DNA of 9,704 bases from DASRLE01 sp964558455 (GCA_964558455.1 CAZLEE010000171.1:1-9704); one strand, 5' to 3'; shown: positions 1 to 7,895, numbered from the stretch's first letter. Notes: generated by a model from the letters alone, not told the origin. Numbers and translations: made by a program.

Positions 1-600
1 GGTGGGGTAAATCGCGTTGCTGGCAAAGAACAGCGGCATGGTGAGCACCTGGCCGACGCCCATGAATCGTTCGCGCGTTTTCACAATGCAGGCGATGACA
101 AGCGAAAAGGTCGAAAACAGCGTCGCGGCCAGGACCACGATGACCAGCACATTAAGGAGCGCCAGCGGACTCCAATTCAACTTCACCCCGAGCAACAGGG
201 AGAGGCCGTAAACGATGACCGTCTGCGAGAGGGTGCGGATGCCGGCGGAAAAGCCTTTGCCCAGCACCAGGGCCGCGCACGGAGTGGGGCTGGCCAGGAA
301 TTTCTGCACAATGCCGAGGTCGCGCTCCCAGATGACGTTGATCCCGTAAAATATGGCCACGAAAAGCACGCTTTGCGCCAGAATGCCGGGTGCTATGAAG
401 TCCAGATAGGGGACGTTGCCCGGGTGCATCGCCCCGCTGCGTGAGAATACCTGCCCGAAGATGAGCAGCCAAAGCGCGGGTTGGAGGGCGCGGGTGATGA
501 GTTCCGTGAAATCGTGGCGCAGCTTGCGCAACTCAAACTCGGTGATGACAAATGTCTTCCCGATGAAGGCGGTCACGGGGTGGATGAAAGTGGCGGTCAT
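1..600 (-). CDS. ABC-2 type transporter permease (C-terminal part beyond window)
   Basis: This is the membrane subunit of an ABC exporter of the DrrB/NodJ (ABC-2) type, partner of the ATPase just upstream. The frame is open from ATG at 600 to base 1, giving the first 200 residues; the end lies outside the window. It starts MTATFIHPVTAFIGKTF. A soluble segment with EFELRKLRHDFTEL (residues 21-34) is followed by hydrophobic spans near 38-53, 68-91, 110-138, 145-172 and 180-198. The conserved family wording is visible: FIAPGILAQSVLF, WERDLGIVQKFLASP (91-105) and, at the cut edge, PLFFASNAIYPT, the usual PLFFLSGAIFP segment. The start is 10 bp after the ATPase stop with no clear Shine-Dalgarno sequence, so translational coupling is likely. 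The substrate cannot be told from sequence. Confidence 0.92.
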   Translation of the reverse strand, partial: MTATFIHPVTAFIGKTFVITEFELRKLRHDFTELITRALQPALWLLIFGQVFSRSGAMHPGNVPYLDFIAPGILAQSVLFVAIFYGINVIWERDLGIVQKFLASPTPCAALVLGKGFSAGIRTLSQTVIVYGLSLLLGVKLNWSPLALLNVLVIVVLAATLFSTFSLVIACIVKTRERFMGVGQVLTMPLFFASNAIYPT

Positions 601-610
601 GGGGTTGGGG

Positions 611-1414
611 TTAGCCAAGGCGCTGGGCGGTGGCGCGTTCGGCGGATACATCGCGAAATGTGCCGCCGGCATCAAGGGCGCTGCCGGCATAGTGGACGAA
701 AACATCGTTCAGCGTGTGATCGCCGCCGCCCAGCGAGGCTTCGAGTTCGTGACAGGTGCCAAGCGCGGCCACCTTGCCCAAATGCATGATCGCCATGCGA
801 TCACAATGGCCCTCCGCCTCCTCCAGATAATGGGTGGTGAAGAACAGGGTCGTGCCAAAATTGGCCCGCATATCCACCAGCAGTTTCCAAACCGCGTCGC
901 GCGCAATCGGGTCCAGCCCCACGGTCGGCTCATCCAGAAAAAGCACCCGCGGGCGATGCAGCGTGGCTTGGGCGATTTCCAGACGGCGCACCATGCCGCC
1001 GGAGTATTGGCCCACCAGGCGGCCGCCATCGGCGGTCAGGCCCATGAACTCCAATGCCTCCCGGATGCGCGCCTGTTGCTCGCGATGCGGCAGGTCATAG
1101 AGTTTGGCGAAGATGAGCAAATTCTCGTAACCCGTAAGCGATCCATCCACGGAAACGGCCTGCGGCACATAACCAATGGCGCGCCGAACGCCCACCGCTT
1201 GGGCGATGATGGAAAAACCGGCCACGCGCGCCTCGCCCGATGTGGGCGGCAACAGCGTGGCAAGCATCTTGATCGTGGTGGTCTTGCCCGCGCCGTTGGA
1301 ACCGAGCAAACCGAAAATTTCCCCGCCACCGACCGAAAGGGTCAAGGCGTCGACCGCCGTAAATGTGCCGAAACGGCGGGTCAGATTTTTGATTTCCAGG
1401 ACGATTTCATTCAT
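611..1414 (-). CDS. ABC exporter ATP-binding protein, DrrA/NatA-like
   Basis: This is the ATPase subunit (267 residues) that would power the ABC-2 permease encoded 10 bp downstream. All nucleotide-binding elements are present: Walker A GSNGAGKTT (38-46), Q-loop Gln85 in YVPQ, signature YSGGM (137-141, a variant of LSGGQ), Walker B RVLFLDEP (156-163), D-loop GLD (166-168) and switch His195 in TTHYLEEAE. The tail carries TLNDVFVHYAG (234-244), matching the L-DVF-TG element of the DrrA/NatA/CcmA-type ATPases that work with ABC-2 permeases. The ATG start has only a short GGA a few bases upstream. Family members export drugs, lipids, polysaccharides or ions, or act in gliding and Na+ extrusion; which applies here is unknown. 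No biosynthetic or resistance gene lies beside it to narrow this. Confidence 0.95.
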   Translation of the reverse strand: MNEIVLEIKNLTRRFGTFTAVDALTLSVGGGEIFGLLGSNGAGKTTTIKMLATLLPPTSGEARVAGFSIIAQAVGVRRAIGYVPQAVSVDGSLTGYENLLIFAKLYDLPHREQQARIREALEFMGLTADGGRLVGQYSGGMVRRLEIAQATLHRPRVLFLDEPTVGLDPIARDAVWKLLVDMRANFGTTLFFTTHYLEEAEGHCDRMAIMHLGKVAALGTCHELEASLGGGDHTLNDVFVHYAGSALDAGGTFRDVSAERATAQRLG

Positions 1415-1476
1415 ATCCGCATTTCAACATGATGATCGCATTGGAATCACGTCAGGGCAGCCGGAGCGTCTTTGCC

Positions 1477-1509
1477 AAAACCGGCGCGTGCGGACTGCGG
1501 CCAACGCGC
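1477..1509 (-). terminator. weak terminator-like hairpin after the dehydrogenase
   Basis: On the minus strand, 17 bp after the dehydrogenase stop, GCGCGT (1509-1504) can pair with ACGCGC (1489-1484) across a 14-nt loop, followed by CGG and TTTT (1480-1477). The stem is only 6 bp and the loop is long, so this is a weak candidate. Its position between two codirectional transcription units is the main support. The rest of the 111-bp gap shows no clear promoter for the ABC genes. Confidence 0.2.
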
Positions 1510-1525
1510 GGCAACCTGATGTGGT

Positions 1526-2578
1526 TCACAACGCCTTGTTCAACGAAGCCATATCAATAACGAACCGGTATTTCACGTCGTTCTTCACCACCCGGTTATA
1601 GGCTTCATTTATTTTCTGGATGGGGATGAGTTCGATGTCGGCGGTGATATTGTGCTCGCCGCAGAAATCCAGCATCTCCTGGGTTTCCTTGATGCCGCCA
1701 ATGAGCGATCCGCTGAAATTGCGCCGGCCATGGATGAGGCAATCGACCTGAACGGCCAGCGGCTCGGAGGGCACGCCGACTTGCGTGAGGGTGCCGTCGC
1801 GTCGCAAGAACACGAGGTAGGCGTTGATGTCATGTTGCGCGGCCACGGCGTCGAGAATGAAATGGAAGCTGTTGAGATGGTTCTTCATCTCGCCGGCGTT
1901 ATTGGAATTGACGACTTCATCGGCACCGAGCCGCAAGGCGTCTTTGACCTTGTTTGGCGAATGGGTGAAGACAACCACATGCGCGCCGAAAGCCTTCGCC
2001 AATTTCACCCCCATATGCCCCAGTCCGCCCAGTCCCACCACGCCAACTTTCTGGCCTTTGCCAACTTTATTGTGGCGCAGAGGGGAATAAGTGGTGATGC
2101 CGGCGCAAAGGAGCGGCGCGGCGGCGGCGAGATTCAAATTCTTCGGGACGCGCAATACAAAGGCCTCATCCACCACGATAGTCTCGGAATACCCTCCGTA
2201 GGTCATGCCGCCGCTGTGTTTATCCGGGGAATTGAAGGTGAAAATTGCGCCCTTTTCGCAGAATTGTTCAAGACCCTCCTTGCAGCTTTCACAAACGCGG
2301 CAGGAATCCACCATGCAACCGACGCCGACAAGGTCGCCTTCCTTGAATTTCTTCACGTCCGCGCCGATTTTCAATACGTGTCCGACGATTTCGTGGCCGG
2401 GCACGCACGGATAGGTGGTGCCGCGCCATTCGTTGCGGGCGGTATGCACGTCCGTGTGACAGATGCCACAGTATAGAATCTGGATTTGCACGTCATGCGC
2501 GCCCGGGTCGCGGCGTTGAATGTTGAAGGGCGCGAGTGGCGTCGCGGCGCTTTGTACGGCGTATGATTTGGTTTGCAT
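1526..2578 (-). CDS. Zinc-dependent alcohol dehydrogenase / aldehyde reductase, cinnamyl-alcohol-dehydrogenase-like
   Basis: This is a medium-chain zinc dehydrogenase of 350 residues, the full family length, of the YahK/AdhA/CAD-like group that reduces aldehydes to alcohols with NADPH in the cytoplasm. Catalytic zinc ligands are Cys40 (CGICHTD), His62 with Glu63 (GHE) and Cys158. Structural zinc ligands are Cys93, Cys96, Cys99 and Cys107. The Rossmann fold has GLGGLGH (182-188). The following strand ends in FTHSPNK (204-210), and the Ser...Lys there is the pattern used by NADP(H)-binding relatives, so NADP preference is inferred. The start is an ATG at 2578 with a purine-rich AGAGAAAG about 9 bases before it. 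No pathway partner lies nearby; a general aldehyde-detoxifying role is plausible. Other CAD-family functions cannot be excluded. Confidence 0.95.
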   Translation of the reverse strand: MQTKSYAVQSAATPLAPFNIQRRDPGAHDVQIQILYCGICHTDVHTARNEWRGTTYPCVPGHEIVGHVLKIGADVKKFKEGDLVGVGCMVDSCRVCESCKEGLEQFCEKGAIFTFNSPDKHSGGMTYGGYSETIVVDEAFVLRVPKNLNLAAAAPLLCAGITTYSPLRHNKVGKGQKVGVVGLGGLGHMGVKLAKAFGAHVVVFTHSPNKVKDALRLGADEVVNSNNAGEMKNHLNSFHFILDAVAAQHDINAYLVFLRRDGTLTQVGVPSEPLAVQVDCLIHGRRNFSGSLIGGIKETQEMLDFCGEHNITADIELIPIQKINEAYNRVVKNDVKYRFVIDMASLNKAL

Positions 2579-2885
2579 AATTTGTTTCTTTCTCTGTCTG
2601 TTGCCAATGAAATCTCCTGCGCTCTGATCCCTGGCAGGGTTATCCCCCCGTCCCGCCGCCAGCCGGCGATGTGCTTATGGGGTGAAGATATACCGGGCAG
2701 GCGCGCGGATGCCATGGGGTGTTCCCCCCATGCCGACTGGATGCGGCCTCAACGGCGGCTGGGCGGGATTGGTTGGCGAAGCAGGCTCCGGGCCGCCTTT
2801 CCGCGACGGGCGGCATGTGCCGGCGGAAGCGTTGCGCTCCTGAATCCGGGGCAATGAATTGCGCGGCCAGCGCTATATTATTGAC
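2579..2885. other. 307-bp G+C-rich intergenic region
   Basis: This gap lies between the end of the secreted-protein operon and the dehydrogenase start. I see no convincing gene. The open plus-strand frames here start inside or against the dehydrogenase and lack any recognisable domain. It holds a 7-bp inverted repeat (2713-2732), a small dyad CCCTG-G-CAGGG (2629-2639) about 50 bp before the dehydrogenase ATG, and a 6-bp stem GCCGCC/GGCGGC (2792-2797 with 2809-2814). None of these is followed by a T-run, so none is a good intrinsic terminator for the operon. The dehydrogenase promoter must lie here, but I cannot identify a good -10/-35 pair. Confidence 0.6.
2713..2732. repeat. inverted repeat CATGGGG-N6-CCCCATG
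   Basis: Perfect 7-bp arms CATGGGG (2713-2719) and CCCCATG (2726-2732) flank a 6-nt loop. It sits midway between the preceding operon and the dehydrogenase. No T-run follows on either strand, so it is unlikely to be a standard terminator. It could be a protein site or an RNA structure in the dehydrogenase leader. Confidence 0.4.
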
Positions 2886-3599
2886 TCACTTTTGCCCGGC
2901 GGCAACTTCGTCCGCATTGGCCGCCGTCGCCAGGAGATAATACTTCTCGAAAATCGCTTCCGGCATCCCCGCCGCCTTTTCCCTGCCGCGAAGATCCGCT
3001 CCCGGCCGCGGCACGACCACGGCCCGGATGCGGCCTTCTTTCAACGCGCCCAGCCAGCGGGTCGTCTTTTCACTGTCATATACATAGACGAGCGGCTTTT
3101 GCTGTTGCCCTGTCGGAAAAAGGGCCTCGCATCCGGCCGGCATGCCCGCGTATGAAATGATTGCCGCCGCTTCCGGATCCTGCGCCAGCGCCTCTTTGAA
3201 CGCCGCCAGATCCCCGTTCTCCCCCTTGAGCCGGACGGCTTTCAGGTTCAGTTTGATGCGTCCGTGGCGCAACGCCGGGACGAAACCGTCTTCGTAACTT
3301 CGTTCCGTGTTCTCGTCCATGTTGCGCCGCTGGGGGAAGAGCAGCACGACTGTCCCGCCCTGATCGGACACATCGCCCAGCAGGCAGTTGGCCAGACCGT
3401 AACTGACGGCTATCTCGCAACGGCCGGACGCCTTGGGCTGCGGTGGCAGGATGTTCTGCCGGACTTGCACGATGACGACGCCGACCAATCCCAGAATGCC
3501 CAACGCTATCGTGGCCTGTCCCCAAACCGGCCAACGGCGATTCATCCAAGCGCCCATGCCGGCAATGGCCAGCACCGCCGAAAGCAAAAGTATTGTCAT
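2886..3599 (-). CDS. Membrane-anchored protein of unknown function, possible periplasmic-binding-like fold
   Basis: I do not recognise this 237-residue protein as a named family. Two hydrophobic segments stand at the N-terminus (about 2-18 and 28-46) with a short RR-containing turn between them. Residues from about 60 to the end look soluble and presumably lie outside the membrane. That part alternates strand-like stretches with helices: GGTVVLLFPQ (81-90), a helix ending SYEDGFVPAL, LAAFKEALAQDPEAAAIISY (131-150), KPLVYVYD (168-175) and IRAVVVPRPG (191-200). The order resembles one lobe of a sugar/amino-acid periplasmic-binding fold, but this is inference from pattern only. Two cysteines (61, 72) could form a disulfide. 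The ATG lies 3 bp after the prepilin stop with no Shine-Dalgarno sequence, so it is probably translated by coupling as the last gene of the operon. Confidence 0.8.
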   Translation of the reverse strand: MTILLLSAVLAIAGMGAWMNRRWPVWGQATIALGILGLVGVVIVQVRQNILPPQPKASGRCEIAVSYGLANCLLGDVSDQGGTVVLLFPQRRNMDENTERSYEDGFVPALRHGRIKLNLKAVRLKGENGDLAAFKEALAQDPEAAAIISYAGMPAGCEALFPTGQQQKPLVYVYDSEKTTRWLGALKEGRIRAVVVPRPGADLRGREKAAGMPEAIFEKYYLLATAANADEVAAGQK

Positions 3600-3602
3600 G
3601 GT

Positions 3603-4337
3603 CTATTGAGCCGCCGGATACGGCGTGTATGGGTCAAAAAGATTTGTCGGCGCGGTGCGGCGCAACGAAACATGCGCATCTAAATACACCAAGTTGGCCC
3701 GCCCGAGTTTGGGTTTTTGGCCCGCCACTCCGCCTTCCACGGTGACGGTTGAATGGACGCTATGTTCGTTGCCACCGTCGTGCCGATAGCAGACGTCCGC
3801 ATAAGTGTCGGTGTCCGGACTAAGACCGGCGTCCCATCCGTCAGTCTCGCCGAACAGGACTGTCCAACTGGGATGCGGGATGCTTTTCATGGCCAGGAGC
3901 GGCATGTTGGTGTCATTGATCATGATGTTCTGGGCATAAGTGAGGAACCCCGAATAGCCGCCGTCCGGGCTGGCCGGGCAGATGAAAACCTTGTTGGTTT
4001 GATCGGTTGTCTTGAATTTCCTGCCCAGATACGGCTGAAGGGTCCAATACCAAATGGCGTTGACCGAAAGCGGCGGCGTGAGGTCGGGGGGGAAACAGAG
4101 GGGCAGGACTTTCTGATCGTCCTCGTAGCAAACCGTAGCCAGAATCAACTGGCGCAGATTGTTATTGCAATAGGTAGCCTTGGCCTGGTCTTTGGCCGCC
4201 GCCAGCGCCGGCAGCAGCAAGCTTGCCAGTATGGCGATGATGGCGATTACCACCAGCAATTCAATCAGGGTAAAGGCGCGGCGGGCCGGGGGGCTTGTCC
4301 CCCGGCTGTCGAGCGAGTTGTAGTTGGAATTTTCCAC
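3603..4337 (-). CDS. Prepilin-type (type II secretion/pilin-like) protein with H-X9-DG-like C-terminus
   Basis: This is a 244-residue pseudopilin-like protein. After a short basic leader ending PPARRA (to residue 21) comes FTLIELLVVIAIIAILASLL, the class III signal that prepilin peptidase cuts before Phe22. Glu26 is the +5 residue. Ala rather than the more usual Gly precedes the cut, which is common in Verrucomicrobiota. The hydrophobic helix would anchor the protein in the inner membrane or pack it in a filament. The C-terminal half matches the planctomycete/verrucomicrobial pilin-like family: YRHDGGN (184-190) and NLVYLDAHVSL (215-225). Here DAH replaces the standard DGH, with extra residues between. 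The start codon is GTG at 4337, chosen because AGGA lies 7 bases upstream. It follows the large secreted protein by 15 bp. Confidence 0.9.
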   Translation of the reverse strand: MENSNYNSLDSRGTSPPARRAFTLIELLVVIAIIAILASLLLPALAAAKDQAKATYCNNNLRQLILATVCYEDDQKVLPLCFPPDLTPPLSVNAIWYWTLQPYLGRKFKTTDQTNKVFICPASPDGGYSGFLTYAQNIMINDTNMPLLAMKSIPHPSWTVLFGETDGWDAGLSPDTDTYADVCYRHDGGNEHSVHSTVTVEGGVAGQKPKLGRANLVYLDAHVSLRRTAPTNLFDPYTPYPAAQ

Positions 4338-4344
4338 TGTTCGT

Positions 4345-4348
4345 TCCT
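4345..4348 (-). promoter_or_regulatory. ribosome binding site (AGGA) for the GTG-started prepilin gene
   Basis: In the 15-bp gap after the preceding stop codon, the minus strand reads AGGA followed by CGAACA and then GTG. This is the best Shine-Dalgarno-like match near any start in the window and is the reason to accept the GTG start. Confidence 0.55.
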
Positions 4349-4352
4349 GGGT

Positions 4353-7300
4353 CTATTGCTTGATGCGATAATACTGCTGCTTGATGGTAGTCGATACCAC
4401 AGGATAAGGCGAATTGGCGCCGGCCACGGTAGTGTACGGGCCGTTGACCTGACTCGCCACCTGGAGCAGTCCGCCCGACCACGCCAATTGCACCTGCCCC
4501 GCCACCAACTGCGCCTGAAGGTTGCTGGTGCGGGCGGAAACAAAGCTCACATGATTGCTGGCTGCGGCCATATAAATGCCCGTCGCTTCCAACGGTGTCA
4601 GCGCCCGGCGCCAGACCGCCATGTCGTCCAAGTCGAACACCACCGAGTCATCCGCATAGTCGTCATACTGGCCCGTCGGGTCCTGACCGACCACTGTCGG
4701 CTCGCCTGTATCAAGGTTGCCGACCGTGGCGATGGAGATGGGAACATTGGCCACGAGCTGGCCGTCAAGGAAGGTCAGGCTGTTGTTCGTGCGGCTGAAG
4801 GTGGAAATCACGTTGTGCCAATTGCCGTCATTGATGCTGTTGTTGGCCCCGGGATACACAATTCCCGGAGTGCCGCTGGCATCCAGCAACGACCACCGCC
4901 AGCCACCGGTCAGATAAGCCGGGCCAAAGAAGTAGCCGGGGCTGTCGCCCGCGCCCACCGCGTTGCCAATGAACGGCACGTCGCCTGACAGCTCGCCCGC
5001 CGGTTCCCGCACCCAGTAGGAAACCGAGAAATCAACGTTGGAACTGAATTCCAAATCCGGCAGCACGCCCAGCGTGACGTAATTAAAGTCGCTCGTATCG
5101 TAATCATTGGTGAATCGCGCCGCCTGGCCGACCACGCCGTCCGGCACAAAGGCAACGTTGCCGACCATGGTGCCATTGTTGCCGCGCCCGGAGTAATCCA
5201 GAAAATCGCCGTCGAATTTGAGATGCAACACCAGCCCGGATGAAACATCAATGGCAGTCGGGGTCGGCAAAACGGTGAGAGTCGCCGAGGCGGTGTTGGT
5301 TGAGGTGGCATTGATGGCGGCGAAGGTATAGACCCCGGCCATCGCTGGGGTCAATGGGCTAAGCGTCAGAGTGCCGCTGGTCTGGCCCGTCAGGTTCGCG
5401 CCGTTGTGCTGCCATTGGTAGGAAACCGGTTCCGCGACGGCCGCAACCGCGCTGAACACGGCCGACATCCCGACATAATTGGTCACGGAAACAGGCGCTT
5501 GCAACCATACAGGAAGGTTCAAGGACAGAGCGATAATGCCGTTGTTGGCATCCATCGAATAAATGCGCGGGTATTTGATGATCGTCACGCCGTTGTTCTG
5601 GACATTGCCGTTGAGCGACGGGAAGAAAGCCTGTTCAAAAAGATTGGGCGCGGCTGTGGCGCTCAACTGGAAAAGTTCGAGGTCATTGGGAACGTCATCG
5701 AAGCCAATGCCGCCCAAAATATTAAGATTGGCATCCACGCCGATGCCGGATATCCCCCACCAATCTCCCGTCCCGTTTTGGGGGCCGGTAAAGGTTTGGA
5801 GAATCGTGCAGTTGCCCGTCACTGGATCGAATCCGATCTGGTAGAGATTGAATGAGGTGCTCTTGGTCCAGAAGGTGTTGCCGGCGCCAAAAGCGATGCC
5901 GAGTCTGGCGAAACCGGCTGGAATTCCGTTCGCGTTGGTGATTACCAAGGTGGTGGACTGGAAGTTCTGGCCATCGGTGGTGGTGAGCAGGGCGGCGTCT
6001 TCGCCCGGGCCGCTCTCGTACCTGCTGAAGCTGCCCAGCAGGATTTGGGTGTTCGTCCCGGCCCCGCGCACCGACATCTCGTCACCCCAGCGGTCGCCGG
6101 AGCCATTGCCCGGATCGCCGAGATAGGCTTGATACGGAGAGGCGCTGCTGGAAACCGAACTCCAGGAAACCAATTGGAAAACCGCGGAGCCGGCAGGCGA
6201 AACGTTGCACGAGTAAAGGACGCCGTCATCGGCCACGCCAATTTGACTGAGAGGCTCGAGATCGCCCGCCATACCAATCCCCGCGGTGTTCATGGTGAAC
6301 AAATTGCTGCGGGTATTGGCGTCCAGCACGTAGATGCCGACATCCGAGGATGAGTTGGCCACTAGCAGGGTCATGGTCTTGGGGTCATAAGCAAGGCCGA
6401 GATTATCGTAGTCGCTCGAATCAATAAACGGGTACTGCGAAGAACCGGGGGGCAACGACCACAACTGCGTAACTTCCGTATTGGTGGCAGGCGCATAGAC
6501 GATCACGTTGACCGCCTCACTGGCAACCGACCCGCCTGCGTTGCTGACGATGACATCGTACCAACCTGTGTCATTGGTCGTCAACGGACTGAGGGTGAGG
6601 GTGGCATTGGTGGCCCCGGGGATATTGGTCGCGGTATCCAGGTTGCTCTCGGTGTTGAATTGCCATGCATAGCTTAAAGTCGTTATTCCTGATGCGCTGA
6701 CGGTCAGGGGAAACGAGCCGAGCGACGTGTAAACGGTTCCGCCGACGGGTTGTCCGGTGATGACGGGCGGCACAGGCGCGGAGCTGAAAATGATAGCCGT
6801 GGCTTGCAATCCGGCGCTGGTGTCCAGAGTGTAAATCATGTTGGTTAATCCTTGGCCGCCAAAGGCGATGTCGCCGGTTTCATTTCCATCAATGCTGGAG
6901 CTGGTGCTGAAAGAGAGATCGGTTGAGCTTAAGAGTGAGATGGCGGAGAAGTTCGTGGCCGGAAGGTTATAAAGAAATTCACTCGGACTTCCGGTCGTGT
7001 CCGCGTTGGCATGAACGGCCAGCAATCCAGCCGAGGCGTTGTAAGCAAGATCCAGGAAGTTGCCGGCGACGTTTTGATTGGTGGCCAGCACAGTGCAGGT
7101 CAACGGGCCGGTCAGGGTCTTATAGGCGGAAGGGAACTGCACCAGATACATGTTCACCGTCGTGCCGCCGCCGGGGGCATTGGCCGCCACAATAAAGGTG
7201 TTGTTGGTGTAAAACGCCAATCCAAACTGCACTCCGCCATTCGGAGCCGGAAGGGGAACATTCAATATGGTCGGCGTGAAATTCACCCCGTCGGTGGTGT

Positions 7301-7895
7301 AGAAGAGGGCAAAGGCATTGGTGGTGTACATCCCGGCCATGATCAAAGTGTTGAGGCCGCCGCCGGTGATGGCAAAGGTGTCGCCCAGACGTTTGCTGCC
7401 CGCCGCGGTAAAGGCGCCGAGCGCGTCACTGGCGGTGGTGGCGTAGCAGTTGTAAGGAGCGCTGGCCTGATTGGTCCACGAATATATCTTGTAAGGGGAA
7501 CTTCCAGAGACAGTCGTGTTCAGGTTGGCCCCATAGAGGATGCCGTCAGTGCCAAAGCCTAATTTGTTAATGGTAAAGTTGCCGCCGCTGACGCCGGTCA
7601 TGTTGACAGCGTTATTAGAATTGCCGGTGGTGGCGTCATAGGCGGCGATGACGTGGGTGCTCTTATTATTGACAAGAACCTGGCTGCCGGCGGCGTCGTA
7701 GCAGATGCCGCGGTTGTCATTGGCGGTGTCCAGGTTGTCGATCGCGCCGGCTAACGACCAGGTGTTGTTGAGGGTGTAGCTTTGGGCCGAGGCCGGCCCC
7801 GCCAGGGCCAGACAGGCCAGAGCCGCGAGGGTGAATCGCCCGATGGGCCTCAGACAGCCGAAAGGCGTTAGCGAGATGTTGGTGCGGGCATTCAT
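4353..7895 (-). CDS. Large secreted protein: two propeller-like/Ig-like modules, LamG domain, C-terminal tail
   Basis: This 1180-residue extracellular protein has a signal peptide with a hydrophobic core at about 21-33 and likely cleavage at ASA|Q (37/38). Residues 45-370 form a repeat-rich, probably beta-propeller unit (GICYDAAGSQVLV, TDGILYGANL, FYTTDGVNF). An Ig-like domain follows (about 377-466, ending in TNDTGWYDVIVSNAGGS). The same pair recurs: propeller at about 476-790 and Ig-like at 798-877. A LamG/concanavalin-A-like domain follows (886-1112; LVLHLKFDGDFLDYSGRGNNG, DGNWHNVIS, FLDGQLV, DDMAVWRRALTPLE). The last 60 residues (GGLLQVASQVNGPYT...YYRIKQ) resemble the tail of many verrucomicrobial secreted proteins. 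No catalytic motif is apparent. A glycan-binding, adhesive or surface role is inferred. It is first in a probable operon with the prepilin-like gene. Confidence 0.9.
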   Translation of the reverse strand: MNARTNISLTPFGCLRPIGRFTLAALACLALAGPASAQSYTLNNTWSLAGAIDNLDTANDNRGICYDAAGSQVLVNNKSTHVIAAYDATTGNSNNAVNMTGVSGGNFTINKLGFGTDGILYGANLNTTVSGSSPYKIYSWTNQASAPYNCYATTASDALGAFTAAGSKRLGDTFAITGGGLNTLIMAGMYTTNAFALFYTTDGVNFTPTILNVPLPAPNGGVQFGLAFYTNNTFIVAANAPGGGTTVNMYLVQFPSAYKTLTGPLTCTVLATNQNVAGNFLDLAYNASAGLLAVHANADTTGSPSEFLYNLPATNFSAISLLSSTDLSFSTSSSIDGNETGDIAFGGQGLTNMIYTLDTSAGLQATAIIFSSAPVPPVITGQPVGGTVYTSLGSFPLTVSASGITTLSYAWQFNTESNLDTATNIPGATNATLTLSPLTTNDTGWYDVIVSNAGGSVASEAVNVIVYAPATNTEVTQLWSLPPGSSQYPFIDSSDYDNLGLAYDPKTMTLLVANSSSDVGIYVLDANTRSNLFTMNTAGIGMAGDLEPLSQIGVADDGVLYSCNVSPAGSAVFQLVSWSSVSSSASPYQAYLGDPGNGSGDRWGDEMSVRGAGTNTQILLGSFSRYESGPGEDAALLTTTDGQNFQSTTLVITNANGIPAGFARLGIAFGAGNTFWTKSTSFNLYQIGFDPVTGNCTILQTFTGPQNGTGDWWGISGIGVDANLNILGGIGFDDVPNDLELFQLSATAAPNLFEQAFFPSLNGNVQNNGVTIIKYPRIYSMDANNGIIALSLNLPVWLQAPVSVTNYVGMSAVFSAVAAVAEPVSYQWQHNGANLTGQTSGTLTLSPLTPAMAGVYTFAAINATSTNTASATLTVLPTPTAIDVSSGLVLHLKFDGDFLDYSGRGNNGTMVGNVAFVPDGVVGQAARFTNDYDTSDFNYVTLGVLPDLEFSSNVDFSVSYWVREPAGELSGDVPFIGNAVGAGDSPGYFFGPAYLTGGWRWSLLDASGTPGIVYPGANNSINDGNWHNVISTFSRTNNSLTFLDGQLVANVPISIATVGNLDTGEPTVVGQDPTGQYDDYADDSVVFDLDDMAVWRRALTPLEATGIYMAAASNHVSFVSARTSNLQAQLVAGQVQLAWSGGLLQVASQVNGPYTTVAGANSPYPVVSTTIKQQYYRIKQ

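Noticed and set aside
416..1432. Long plus-strand open frame (338 codons) across the ABC genes
   Set aside because: It is antisense to the ATPase and permease, which carry full conserved motifs on the minus strand. Its translation has no domain; long antisense frames are expected in G+C-rich coding DNA.
2573..2857. Plus-strand 94-codon frame in the gap before the dehydrogenase
   Set aside because: It begins within the dehydrogenase start region and its Arg/Pro-rich product looks like random G+C-rich translation. No Shine-Dalgarno sequence or family match supports it.
3600..4358. Identical 9-base GGTCTATTG at two gene ends (3600-3608 and 4350-4358)
   Set aside because: Both place CAA TAG ACC at a stop codon, which is curious, but the match is short, does not extend, and was noticed after the fact. 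Chance is the simplest reading.
3753..4988. Plus-strand open frame of 411 codons
   Set aside because: It runs antisense through the prepilin-like gene and the LamG part of the secreted protein, both clearly real, and it has no recognisable domain or ribosome site.
6341..6352. CATCC-GA-GGATG dyad within the secreted-protein gene
   Set aside because: It shares half-site bases with the regulator-junction dyad but has a 2-nt spacer and lies deep in coding sequence, so it is probably incidental.
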